A stretch of 27,227 bases of DNA from Betaproteobacteria bacterium (GCA_013298455.1 JAAFHR010000003.1:1-27227); one strand, 5' to 3'; positions 14,642 to 23,486 are shown, counted from the first letter of the stretch. Numbers and translations: made by a program. Notes: generated from the letters alone by a model not told the origin.

Positions 14642-17542
14642 ATGACGGAATCTGCCCCAACCGACCCAAAACCGACTGCTGATGGGCACGCCGCCGCACC
14701 GGCTGATAGCGACGCTTGGGTGATCAAGCTCTCCGCCGCGCTCGACGAGTTGCTTGATCTGCCGTCGACGGAAGCTGAGCGCCGTATTGATGCCATCGCC
14801 ATCGCTGATGCCGCGCTCGCTGAACGACTTCGGCAGCTTTTTTCGCAATCCAGCTTTCGCACGAAGGGCTCACTGCTCGACGACGCGCGACTCAAAGGCA
14901 TCCTCGGCCCGCAAATCTCCCCGGATCGTTTGCGCCGTCCGGGAGACGCAATTGGGCAATACGAGCTCATCGCGAAGCTCGGCAAAGGCGGCATGGGCGA
15001 GGTCTGGTCGGCCAAGCCAACGAGCCCTCAAGTGAATCGGCAGGTGGCGCTCAAGCTGACCCGCGCCCATGATTTCGGCGAACGAGCCGCCGCGCGTTTG
15101 GTGCGCGAGGCGCAGCTCTTATCTCGACTCGTTCACCCCAACATCGCCCGTCTCTACGATGCCGGGATGGATCGAAACCAGCCGTTTCTCGTAATGGAGT
15201 TGGTCGAGGGAAAACCGATCACTGTGTATTGTGCCGAGCACCGTTTAACGCTTCGTGCACGAGTCGCGCTCTTTCAGCAGGTGCTCGCAGCAACACAGGC
15301 CGCACATTCTCAGCTCACGATTCACCGTGATTTGAAGCCCGCGAACATACTCGTCACCGAGGCTGGAGAGGTCAAGCTACTTGACTTTGGCATCGCGAAG
15401 CTCAGCGACCAAAGCGGCGATTCGGGCGACAACCTGACGCAGCTTTTCGGCCGAGCGCACACGCCGATGTACGCGAGCCCCGAGCAGATACGCGGCGCAG
15501 CGGTGGGCACGGCTTCCGACATTTACAGCCTCGGCGTGATTCTCTATGAGCTGCTAACGGGGCTGCGGCCCTATGCAAAGCTCCGAGATACCGCCACCAC
15601 GCCCGACGCCACCACACGTGATCGGATTGTCCTCGAGGATTCTCCCACCCGCCCAAGCCAATCGCCCATCACAGATCGTTTCGCGCAGAGTACACAACTC
15701 GCGAGAAAGACGATGCAAAAAACCCTAGCTGACGGGCTCGATGCCGTCATCCTCACGGCGCTCGCCAAAGAACCACTGGAGCGATACGCCACTGTGAACG
15801 CGATGGCCGAGGACTTGCAGTCATGGCTCGACGGTCGAGCGGTGAAGGCGCATCCGCCGAGCCGCAGCTACTTGATGCGAAAGTTTTTCAAGCGTCATCG
15901 AACGGTAAGCGCTGTTGTACTCGCATCGAGCATCGCGGTGCTGGTCGCGCTTGCGGTCGCGCTGTGGCAATGGCGCGTCGCGGGGAGCCAAGCCACGCGG
16001 GCGATCGCGACGAAGGACTACTTGGTCAATATGTTTGCGCAAATCGATCCTGAGCTCAATCGTGGCAAAGACCCGACCGTGTACGAGACCATCATGCGCT
16101 CGGTACCCGAGATGGCCCGCACCCTGAAGGATCAGCCCGAAACGCTTACCAACCTTCGTTTAGAGCTTGGTGCAACGCTCAATCAATTGGGTAAACACAA
16201 GGACGCTCGCGAGCTGCTGGCCGCAGCAAAGAGTGGTTTTGAGTCGTTAGGGCAGACAAAATCTTTTGAGTACTTCCAGACGCTTTTCGGGCTCAACGAG
16301 TCCGACGTTGATCTGGGGCGGCTTGACGATGTGAAAGCGATCGCAACGCAACTGCTCAATGAATCCGATGCGGTTAACGGCAAGGCAAACTTCTGGCGCT
16401 CACGCGCCTTAGACATGCTGGCTTGGGCGGCGAATTATCAAGGTGACGCCGTTGAAGCCGAGCGGCTCTCTCGCCAAGCCTTGGCAAGTCACGAAGCGTT
16501 CTTCGGCAAGCGCGATGGCAAGTACTTCAATTTGATGGCTACGCTGATCGAAGCGCTGATCGATCAAGGCAAGTTGCCCGAGGCGTATCAACTCGCCAAA
16601 GCGCGCCAACGCGAGGAACAGGACGTGCCAGACGCCCGGTTCCAAGACAAACTGGTGAGCAGCTACACCGTTGCGCGTCTCGAATACAGCCTGAATCGAT
16701 TCGATGACGCCATCGTCACCCTCGAGCCATTAGTGCGTTCGATGGATCGTTTGCACTTTCCGAGCCATCCGCGTGTGATCACAGCGCGGAACATGCTCGC
16801 CAATGCGCTGGCTTCGGCGGGTTACGCGGAAGAGGGTCTGGCCGTGCAGCGCGAAAACGTGCGAATCGTGATGACCAAAGGCGATGAGGACTTGACCGAA
16901 CAAACGTTTAACAAAGTGATTCTGGCCAAGCTCTTGCTTGCGAATCTGTTGGCATCCGAGGCAGAGCCGCTGCTACGACGAGCCGTTGCCTTTTACGACA
17001 AGGAATACGCGGAGCCCACTTGGCATCGCGAGGGCATACGGTCGCTCTTGGCTGAATCGCTTCTGACGCAGCACAAATTTGCCGAGGCGCTGACCACCCA
17101 CGAGCTAGCGAGAACAAATACTGAAACGCTCGCCGCACACACGGAAAATCCGCTCTACGCCACAACGCTGCAAGGCCACGCGCTGACGCTTTTAGCGCTT
17201 GGGCAGCAGCCAAGGGCGCAGGCAACGATTGATCTGGCGTGTGCCATCTTTGGCCGCAAACTTGAACCCGCTGCGATGCAACGGCAGCTGTGTGACTTTT
17301 ACCGCTTGGTGATCGCCTCTGGAGTCGGCTTACGCGCTGAGGACGCTGAACGCGTCAAAACACTGGCTGAAGCCATTGGCGCACGTTTTGTTGCCAATGA
17401 TCCACGACGCGAAGCGCTCCGCGCCATGCTCAAAAATGCGCAGCAATCTAATGAACGCGCGGTAAAGCCCGATCAGTCCATTAAGCCCTTTATTTGGCCA
17501 GTGAGCCTTCATGACGCAACGCGAAGGCGCGCGGCTCAGTAG
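14642..17542 (+). CDS. Membrane Ser/Thr protein kinase with TPR-like C-terminal region (kinase 2)
   Basis: 966 residues with the same plan as kinase 1: an N-terminal helical segment (about 25-90), Hanks-type kinase domain with GKGGMGEV (114-121), K138 (VALKL), HRDLKPAN (228-235), DFG (248-250) and SPEQ (279-282), one membrane helix at about 423-444, and a roughly 500-residue C-terminal region of helical repeats (for example ARELLAAAKSGFESLGQTKS and RLSRQALASHEAFFGKRDGK). All catalytic residues are present, so it should be active. Kinase 1 and kinase 2 are paralogues facing in opposite directions. No TGTCCG element precedes this gene, so it may be transcribed from the permease promoter or constitutively. 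No ribosome-binding site is obvious. Confidence 0.9.
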   Translation: MTESAPTDPKPTADGHAAAPADSDAWVIKLSAALDELLDLPSTEAERRIDAIAIADAALAERLRQLFSQSSFRTKGSLLDDARLKGILGPQISPDRLRRPGDAIGQYELIAKLGKGGMGEVWSAKPTSPQVNRQVALKLTRAHDFGERAAARLVREAQLLSRLVHPNIARLYDAGMDRNQPFLVMELVEGKPITVYCAEHRLTLRARVALFQQVLAATQAAHSQLTIHRDLKPANILVTEAGEVKLLDFGIAKLSDQSGDSGDNLTQLFGRAHTPMYASPEQIRGAAVGTASDIYSLGVILYELLTGLRPYAKLRDTATTPDATTRDRIVLEDSPTRPSQSPITDRFAQSTQLARKTMQKTLADGLDAVILTALAKEPLERYATVNAMAEDLQSWLDGRAVKAHPPSRSYLMRKFFKRHRTVSAVVLASSIAVLVALAVALWQWRVAGSQATRAIATKDYLVNMFAQIDPELNRGKDPTVYETIMRSVPEMARTLKDQPETLTNLRLELGATLNQLGKHKDARELLAAAKSGFESLGQTKSFEYFQTLFGLNESDVDLGRLDDVKAIATQLLNESDAVNGKANFWRSRALDMLAWAANYQGDAVEAERLSRQALASHEAFFGKRDGKYFNLMATLIEALIDQGKLPEAYQLAKARQREEQDVPDARFQDKLVSSYTVARLEYSLNRFDDAIVTLEPLVRSMDRLHFPSHPRVITARNMLANALASAGYAEEGLAVQRENVRIVMTKGDEDLTEQTFNKVILAKLLLANLLASEAEPLLRRAVAFYDKEYAEPTWHREGIRSLLAESLLTQHKFAEALTTHELARTNTETLAAHTENPLYATTLQGHALTLLALGQQPRAQATIDLACAIFGRKLEPAAMQRQLCDFYRLVIASGVGLRAEDAERVKTLAEAIGARFVANDPRREALRAMLKNAQQSNERAVKPDQSIKPFIWPVSLHDATRRRAAQ

Positions 17543-17640
17543 CTCAAGTAGTTCACAGAGCGAGCGTTACAGCCTGCCACTCACCCACTCTGTGGGCCGT
17601 CGTTCATTCGGTCCGCGCTCGCGTTTCGACGCTCAACAAA

Positions 17641-17667
17641 TGTCCGTTTTTTTGCGTCGCGCACGTC
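17641..17667 (+). promoter_or_regulatory. Candidate ECF promoter (TGTCCG-N17-CGTC) for the Sel1-like gene
   Basis: TGTCCG (17641-17646), 17 bases beginning TTTTTTTG, CGTC (17664-17667), 73 bases before the ATG at 17741. It is the clearest copy together with that at 18680. Confidence 0.62.
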
Positions 17668-17740
17668 TTCTCGATAACGGTATCAAGATCAGCCCGAAGG
17701 TTCGCTTCCGAGGTTGATCACGTACCCGAGGAGCTGCGCG

Positions 17741-18490
17741 ATGGGTATCACTGAGTTGGGCGATCAGACGTTGGCAAAGCCGAGGCTGGTACTAGCGAGC
17801 GCGCTGGTTTTGCTTGCAGTGGGTGGATCCGCGTTGGCAGACTGGGCGCGTGCGCCGCGAGCCGACAACAACGTTTCGAGGCTCACCGTAAGCTCATCGG
17901 CAGATCGCGCGACAGCAGAGCCCCATAGCGCGACACCTTCGTTTGTAGAGAGCGTTTTGAGCGCGACTAAGGGCGGCGAGGGCGCAGCCTTTGACGCCTT
18001 TTTGCAGTGGAGCGACGCTCACTCACCGCCGAGCGCGACCAAGAGCACTACCGTCTCATCCGCCGATAGCGTCAATGCTCGAACAGCACTTCTGGAGAAT
18101 GCGCCTCCTGCAAACGAACGACAGCGCTTGCTTGACGAGCTTGCCGTGCTCGCCGCACTCGGCGATCCGCTCGCCCTGTCGGGATTTCTCTCCTACGGCA
18201 CGGGCAGCGACAGCCACACCGAGCGCTCGCTGCAGCTGCTCTACGACTATGCTGCGCGGGGCGATGTGTTTGCGCTGATGACGCTGGCCAACTGGTCTCG
18301 CGCGGGCATTGGATTGCCCGCCCCTGATCCGGTGAGTGCGGCGGCATTTGACTATCTGGCGTGGCTCATTGAGCCTTGGCAAGGTGATCAATTCACGGCA
18401 GTTAATCAGAGTGAGCTACCGAGCGATGTTTTGCAGCGGAGTATTGGCGTAGCGCAGCGCTGGTTGGATCGTCGCGCAGCGTCTCCCTAG
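17741..18490 (+). CDS. Membrane-anchored protein with Sel1/TPR-like helices
   Basis: 249 residues. A hydrophobic segment at about 15-33 (RLVLASALVLLAVGGSALAD) is a signal anchor or signal peptide, followed by a Ser/Thr/Ala-rich linker and, from about 120, helical pairs such as LLDELAVLAALGDPLALSGF and LLYDYAARGDVFALMTLANW with the A-x-x-G-D pattern seen in Sel1-like repeats. The family is not recognised with certainty. GAGGAG 7 bases upstream supports the ATG at 17741 over an earlier in-frame start at 17714. It lies after kinase 2 but with its own promoter-like element, suggesting that it is an envelope component of the same regulon. Confidence 0.75.
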   Translation: MGITELGDQTLAKPRLVLASALVLLAVGGSALADWARAPRADNNVSRLTVSSSADRATAEPHSATPSFVESVLSATKGGEGAAFDAFLQWSDAHSPPSATKSTTVSSADSVNARTALLENAPPANERQRLLDELAVLAALGDPLALSGFLSYGTGSDSHTERSLQLLYDYAARGDVFALMTLANWSRAGIGLPAPDPVSAAAFDYLAWLIEPWQGDQFTAVNQSELPSDVLQRSIGVAQRWLDRRAASP

Positions 18491-18679
18491 GCCTTAACCG
18501 CGACAACGTCGACGGCCAATGTATCGAATCTGCGCCGAGACCTTGCGTATGCGGCGGGAGTTTAGTGGCTCCGCTACTTCACTTCACGCAACCCACGTCA
18601 CCCATTGCTGGCGTCTCGTTGACTTGCTGCCACGCATCACATTCGATGACCTAGCGTGTGAAAAAGCGCCTTGTGCCGG

Positions 18680-18706
18680 TGTCCGCTTTTTTGAATGGAT
18701 TCCGTC
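18680..18706 (+). promoter_or_regulatory. Candidate ECF promoter (TGTCCG-N17-CGTC) for the propeller protein
   Basis: TGTCCG (18680-18685), 17 bases beginning CTTTTTTG, CGTC (18703-18706), 39 bases before the ATG at 18746. A second TGTCCG at 18714-18719 has no CGTC at the right distance. Confidence 0.62.
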
Positions 18707-18745
18707 TCAAGAGTGTCCGTTCATCAAAACTCCAGAGGGGATCGT

Positions 18746-20740
18746 ATGTTGCATGTGTTAAATCGCAATTTTCTTGGGCTTCGAAGTGCTTTTGTGGCGC
18801 TCTTCGCGGCCGCCTCTTTCGCGCCGTGGCTCGTCTCGGCGCAGGTCTGCCCGTTTGACAGCGGCGGCTCTACGCTCACCAATGATGGACTGGTGCTGAC
18901 TCGATACGCTCTGGGTTTCCGAGGCGAGCCGCTGGTAGCCAATACCGCCTTTGCCGTCAGTCAAGCGCCAACGATTGAATCAAATATTGCCTGTCCCGCC
19001 TGCGGGCTTCGTGTCACCGATGATCGTGACGCGCTGGGCAATCCGATTTTTACCCCGACAGACGCCACCATCATCAGCCGCAAACTCGCAGGCTTTGGCG
19101 GCACGCAGCTCACCAACGGCTTGTCGCTCGGCTCTGGCACACGAAACACTCCAACTGCGGTGCAAAGCTTTCTGCTGTCGGGCTGCGGCACGACGGGCGG
19201 CACGGTCACCGGCATCACCGCAGGCACAGGACTTACCGGCGGCACGATCACCGCCAGCGGCACGATTGCTGCCGACACCGCCTTTTTGCAGCGGCGCATC
19301 TCGAACGCCTGTCCCGCCGGTCGATTCGTCACTGCCGTCGCGGCCGACGGCACCACCACATGCTCCGCCCCACCCGCCGGTGGTGTCGGAACGGTTACAA
19401 GCGTGTCCACGGGTTCCGGAATCACTGGCGGACCCATTACGGAAAGCGGCACGTTGAGCCTTGCCAGTGGATACGCGCTCCCACAGACATGCGCAGCGGG
19501 GCAAGTGGTCAAAAGCGCCGGGCCCGGCTCTTGGAGTTGCGGCGCGGATAACGTCGGTACCGCTCCGGTCTTTCCCACATGTTTTGATGGACAGATACTA
19601 CGCTTCGGCTCAGGCGGTTCGCTGATCTGCGCGTCGCTCCCCCCAGCTCCGGTGCTGGTTCAACAATCCTCGGGTGACTACCCAACCTTAATGATCGCTT
19701 CGGACGGTCTGCCGATATTTGCGTACAGAAACTTTGTCAATGCACCCTCCGTGACCGCTCGAGTTGAAAAGTGCACGAAGCCTGACTGCAGCGGTGCAAG
19801 AACATCCCCCGGAGAGTTTGGCGTGCTTGGCGCAACTGAGTTTGCGAGCTATATCGCAGGCGCCATCTCGCCCTTAGACGGACTCGCGGTTTTCAGTCTG
19901 TACAACGGTAACGCCAATCCTTCCGTACTCGTGGTGAAGTGCACCAGCGTGGACTGCGCCACGGTAACTCTTTCGTCGGTTGACGCGCAAGGAGGGGCAA
20001 ATGTTGGGAAGTTCACGTCAATAGCAGTCCCCGCTGACGGGCGTCCTGTCATAAGCTACTACGATCAGAGCAACGGCAACTTGAAGATCGCCAAGTGTGG
20101 CAATGCCGATTGCAGTGCGGGAAACACTAGCACCGCGGTCGACACTGCAGGTGATGTGGGACAACACACTTCCATCGCGATTTCAGCCGATGGCTTTCCG
20201 GTCGTGAGTTATCAAAATGTGACGAGCGGCACGCTTAAGGTGTTGAAGTGCACTGTTGCTACGTGTGCGACAGGCAACATTACGAGCACGCCCGATTCGG
20301 TCAACGGCGCTGGTGTCAACACTTCGATTGCAGTTCCACCAGACGGTTTGCCCGTCATCAGCTATTACGAAAGTACCAATGGCAACTTGAAGGTGTTGAA
20401 GTGTGGAAACGCGTCCTGCAACGCTGCGAGTAACACCATCGCGGCAGTGGATACGCTCGGCGATGTCGGGCGCGCGAGCTCCCTCAAGATAGCGGCTGAC
20501 GGGTTTCCGATTATCAGCTATTACGACACTACAAATACAAGCCTTAAAGTAGTGAAATGTGGCAACGCGACGTGTAGCGCAGGCAACACGATAAGCACGT
20601 TGGATGACAGCGGCACCGCGGGAATCTACAGCTCCATCGCTGTACCCAATAATGGTTATCCAATCGTCGCGTACTACGACGGAAATTCGGGGCTAAAAAT
20701 TCTCAAATGCACGAATTCGGCGTGCACGACAACGCCGTAA
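18746..20740 (+). CDS. Secreted protein with dockerin-like segments and seven propeller-like repeats
   Basis: 664 residues with a long signal peptide (about 1-33, ending FAPWLVSAQ). Residues 35-68 and 87-127 look like dockerin-like units (TNDGLVLTRYALGFRGEPLV; FTPTDATIISRKLAGFGGTQ). Two tail-fibre-like motifs follow, ITAGTGLTGGTITASGT (157-173) and VSTGSGITGGPITESGT (220-236). From about 312 to the end there are seven repeats of about 50 residues, each with TSIAVPADGRPVISYYD-like strands followed by a K-C-x4-C pair (for example KCGNADC). Seven such repeats suggest a beta-propeller with one cysteine pair per blade. AGAGGGG 5 bases upstream supports the ATG at 18746. It is probably surface-exposed or secreted, and is the last member of the signalling island. 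Confidence 0.82.
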   Translation: MLHVLNRNFLGLRSAFVALFAAASFAPWLVSAQVCPFDSGGSTLTNDGLVLTRYALGFRGEPLVANTAFAVSQAPTIESNIACPACGLRVTDDRDALGNPIFTPTDATIISRKLAGFGGTQLTNGLSLGSGTRNTPTAVQSFLLSGCGTTGGTVTGITAGTGLTGGTITASGTIAADTAFLQRRISNACPAGRFVTAVAADGTTTCSAPPAGGVGTVTSVSTGSGITGGPITESGTLSLASGYALPQTCAAGQVVKSAGPGSWSCGADNVGTAPVFPTCFDGQILRFGSGGSLICASLPPAPVLVQQSSGDYPTLMIASDGLPIFAYRNFVNAPSVTARVEKCTKPDCSGARTSPGEFGVLGATEFASYIAGAISPLDGLAVFSLYNGNANPSVLVVKCTSVDCATVTLSSVDAQGGANVGKFTSIAVPADGRPVISYYDQSNGNLKIAKCGNADCSAGNTSTAVDTAGDVGQHTSIAISADGFPVVSYQNVTSGTLKVLKCTVATCATGNITSTPDSVNGAGVNTSIAVPPDGLPVISYYESTNGNLKVLKCGNASCNAASNTIAAVDTLGDVGRASSLKIAADGFPIISYYDTTNTSLKVVKCGNATCSAGNTISTLDDSGTAGIYSSIAVPNNGYPIVAYYDGNSGLKILKCTNSACTTTP

Positions 20741-20943
20741 ACCTGTGGCGCGTGGGGCGGACACGCGTGCCCAACAATCTGTGTCGCCGCCTGAAACTCG
20801 CGATTGGTAACGATCTCTGCGAGCGCCGCCGAGGCATAGTTCGCCGCGTAGTGGTGGGCACGGGGAGGTCACCCTGCTGTGGTGAGCGCGGTCAGCTCCC
20901 GCCGAGCGTTCTCGCTGCGATGTCCGCACTTACGCTTTGCGCG

Positions 20944-21942
20944 TCAATCCACCTTCGCACCAGACGCCTTCACTACCTTCGCCCACTTCTCAATTTCGCT
21001 CTTGATGTGGGCGCTAAATTGCTCGGGCGTGGAGCCCACGGCGTCTGCGCCTTGGCTGGATAGGCGCTCTTTCATCTCGGGGGTTTGTAGGGCTTTGGCG
21101 ATGGTTTGCGAAAGTTTGTCGACGATGTCTTTGGGCGTGCCGGCGGGGGCTAAAACGCCGAACCATGAGCTGGCATCGAAGCCCTCAACGCCCGCTTCGG
21201 CAATCGTTGGCACGTTGGGCAATGCGGGCGAGCGTTTGTTGCTGGTGACTGCGATGGCTTTGAGTTTGCCGCCGCGAATGTGCGGCACGACGGTGGGGGC
21301 GTTGTCAAACATGATGTTGACTTGGCCGCTCATTAAATCCGGGAGCGCAGCGGCCGAGCCTTTGTAGGGCACGTGAGTCATCTCGGTTTTGGTGAGCATT
21401 TTGAAGAGCTCGGCCGAGAGGTGAATCGAGGTGCCGCTGCCGCTTGAGGCAAAGGTCATTTTGCCTGCGTCTTTTTTGGCTTGATCGATGACTTCTTTCA
21501 CGGTGTTGGGCGCGAAGCTCGGCGCGGCGACCAGTACGTTCGGTACTCCCGCCACGAGCGACACAGGAGCGAAATCTTTCACCGCGTCGTAGGGCATTTT
21601 TGGGTAGAGCGTGACGTTGATGGCGTGCGTGCCAACGGTGCCCATGAGGAGCGTGTAGCCGTCAGCGGGGGATTTGGCGACGGCATCAGCGCCAATGTTG
21701 CCGCCAGCACCCGCGCGGTTTTCGATGACAACAGGTTGGCCCAACGCTTTTTGGATTTCGCCGCCAACGGCGCGCGCCAAGATGTCGGTCGTGCCACCCG
21801 CCGTGAAGGGCACGACAATTTTGATCGGCTTATTCGGGTATTGCGCCAAGGCGCTGGCGGCTAAGGTGGCGGCCGCGAGCGCAGCAAGCGCGTTGCGGAG
21901 CGATTGGCTTGAGCGCTTTCGTGCGAATTGGGTGACATTCAT
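20944..21942 (-). CDS. Bug/TctC-family tripartite tricarboxylate-type binding protein
   Basis: 332 residues: a signal peptide (ALAALAAATLAASALAQ, to about residue 33) followed by the classic Bug fold, YPNKPIKIVVPFTAGGTTDI, VVIENRAGAGGNIGADAVAK, SPADGYTLLMGT, and LPNVPTIAEAGVEGFDAS further on. These periplasmic proteins bind carboxylates or other small molecules and are greatly expanded in Burkholderiales; most lack their own membrane partners. No tctA or tctB gene is nearby, so this is an orphan. GGAG lies 8 bases before the ATG. The ligand cannot be predicted. Confidence 0.93.
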   Translation of the reverse strand: MNVTQFARKRSSQSLRNALAALAAATLAASALAQYPNKPIKIVVPFTAGGTTDILARAVGGEIQKALGQPVVIENRAGAGGNIGADAVAKSPADGYTLLMGTVGTHAINVTLYPKMPYDAVKDFAPVSLVAGVPNVLVAAPSFAPNTVKEVIDQAKKDAGKMTFASSGSGTSIHLSAELFKMLTKTEMTHVPYKGSAAALPDLMSGQVNIMFDNAPTVVPHIRGGKLKAIAVTSNKRSPALPNVPTIAEAGVEGFDASSWFGVLAPAGTPKDIVDKLSQTIAKALQTPEMKERLSSQGADAVGSTPEQFSAHIKSEIEKWAKVVKASGAKVD

Positions 21943-22094
21943 TGACTGACTCCGGTTTGAGAATGGCGTTGGCAGTGATTATGCGAGCGGCGATGCTCGC
22001 AACACTGCCTTCGCTTCAAAAACGTGAACCGGCACGCCGAACTCAGGTGTCTTTTCGGTGAGTCTGCTCTGGCACGGGGCGCTTACCGGATTCG

Positions 22095-23486
22095 TTAGCG
22101 CTTGAAGGAAATCTCTACTAAGCGGGTGCCTGCCTCGCCCGTGGCTTCGTAGCGCCATTGCTGCAGCGCCGCCCGCACGTTTCGATCAAACACGCGTGGC
22201 GGTTCGGCCGAGAGAATTTCCACCCCGGTGACGACGCCAGTGGCGCTGACGTTGAGCCGCGCTCGAACGGTGCCGTTGTCTACCTCGGCGTTGCGCGGAA
22301 AGACGGGTTCGACACGATCGATGAGTCGGCCTTCACGCGGCGCGGCAGCGGCTGGGGCGGCGGGGCGAGCGGCAGAGGTTGCAGCGGGGGCCGGCGCAGG
22401 TGCAGTCGCCACGGGGGCGGGCGCTGGTGCCGTAGGCGGTGGGGCGACGGGCGCAGGCGCGGTTGCCACAGGTGCCGCAGCGCTTGGCGCGGGTGTGGTT
22501 GCGGTTGCAATGGGTGGCGCGACGATGGTGGGCGTTGGCGTCGTCGCAGCGGCCGGCGCTCCGGTTGCGGGCTGAAGCCGCGTGTTGGCATTGGGCTGAG
22601 CGGCTGCCGCTGCCGTGGCTGCTTGCGCGCGTTTGGCTGCGGCGTCGCGAGCTGCCTCTTCACGGGCAGCTTTGGCGGCCTCAGCAGGCGTTAGTTTGGC
22701 GGCGGAAATCGTCGTTGACGCAGCGGCTGACTCCGGTACGGGTGATCCAGCCGCTGTTGGAGTCGTTGCGTTTGCTGACGGCGCGGCCGGTTGTGACGAT
22801 TGCGCGGGCGAGGCTGTGGGCGCTGCGCCAGCGCTTGAATTGGACGGCGTGTTGCCGGGCGTCGTGACGCCTGTCGCTGGCGAAGGCTCGCGGCTCATCC
22901 ACCAGCCAACTAGGCCCAAAAGCAGCAACGCGCCAGCGCCGGCTGCAAAGAGCGGCGTGCGATTATTGGCGGGCACAGCTTTGCCTCGAATCGGCGCGGA
23001 GCGTTGCAAGCTGATATCGGCAGCGAGCGATGGAGCCGCCACGCTCGCAGCGGACGGGGTCACGCTTGGCGAGTCGATACGCGTCGTGGTCGCAGCACTT
23101 GGCGCGCTCGCCAATATCGGCGCAACTGTTCTGGGCGAGGCGGCTGCGATGGGAGCGGTGGAAGGCGATGCCCGGCCAACAGTGTTGGCGCTCAATGGGC
23201 TCGATTTCGAGACGCTGGAAACGCCTGCCGAGAACGTGGTGGGTCGCGCGGAGAGAAGCGTGGTCTGCGCAATGTCGTCGGTATTGGCTAAGCGATGGGT
23301 GGCGAAGCGCCGCAGGGCGACTTCGACCTCGGGTAGCGGCAAACCGCTTTGTGTGGCAAGCTCCTCTGCTGTAACTGGTTGCGTGAGTGCCGCTAGAAGT
23401 TTGCGTTGCCGAATTGAAAGTCCGGCTGCGGCCACGGCCGCTTCGTCTCGGGCGCGCTCAGAAGCGCTCCAGCGAATGATGGTCAT
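22095..23486 (-). CDS. TonB-like protein with N-terminal helix-turn-helix-like head
   Basis: 463 residues. The N-terminal about 70 residues (AAGLSIRQRKLLAALTQPVT, then AEELATQSGLPLPEVEVALR) look like a winged-helix or FaeA-like domain and should be cytoplasmic. A Ser/Ala-rich linker leads to a membrane helix at about 178-197 (TPLFAAGAGALLLLGLVGWW). A very long Ala/Pro/Thr-rich stretch follows, as in TonB proteins that span the periplasm. The last about 80 residues are a TonB C-terminal domain (GRLIDRVEPVFPRNAEVDNG, then VRAALQQWRYEATG). GGGGGA 7 bases upstream supports the ATG at 23486 over a GTG at 23501. No ExbB/ExbD or receptor gene is adjacent. The head could allow signalling, which is speculative. 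Confidence 0.82.
   Translation of the reverse strand: MTIIRWSASERARDEAAVAAAGLSIRQRKLLAALTQPVTAEELATQSGLPLPEVEVALRRFATHRLANTDDIAQTTLLSARPTTFSAGVSSVSKSSPLSANTVGRASPSTAPIAAASPRTVAPILASAPSAATTTRIDSPSVTPSAASVAAPSLAADISLQRSAPIRGKAVPANNRTPLFAAGAGALLLLGLVGWWMSREPSPATGVTTPGNTPSNSSAGAAPTASPAQSSQPAAPSANATTPTAAGSPVPESAAASTTISAAKLTPAEAAKAAREEAARDAAAKRAQAATAAAAAQPNANTRLQPATGAPAAATTPTPTIVAPPIATATTPAPSAAAPVATAPAPVAPPPTAPAPAPVATAPAPAPAATSAARPAAPAAAAPREGRLIDRVEPVFPRNAEVDNGTVRARLNVSATGVVTGVEILSAEPPRVFDRNVRAALQQWRYEATGEAGTRLVEISFKR

Noticed and set aside
18714..18719. Second TGTCCG close to the propeller protein start
   Set aside because: No CGTY block at the right distance, and it is only 27 bases from the ATG.
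18519..18761. 80-codon frame MYRICAETLRMRREFSGSAT...
   Set aside because: It covers the promoter-like element of the propeller gene and overlaps its start; composition is not protein-like.
20741..20868. Open minus-strand stretch with GC-rich third positions (AHHYAANYASAALAEIVTNR...)
   Set aside because: It has coding-like composition but no start codon and runs into the end of the propeller gene. It may be a gene remnant, but I cannot support a call.
20921..20945. TGTCCG followed after 15 bases by CGTC
   Set aside because: The spacer is too short and no + strand gene follows; the stretch runs into the end of the Bug-type gene.
22158..22694. Long Gly/Arg-rich and Ala/Gly-rich frames on the + strand
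   Set aside because: They are mirror readings of the Ala/Pro-rich linker of the TonB-like gene.
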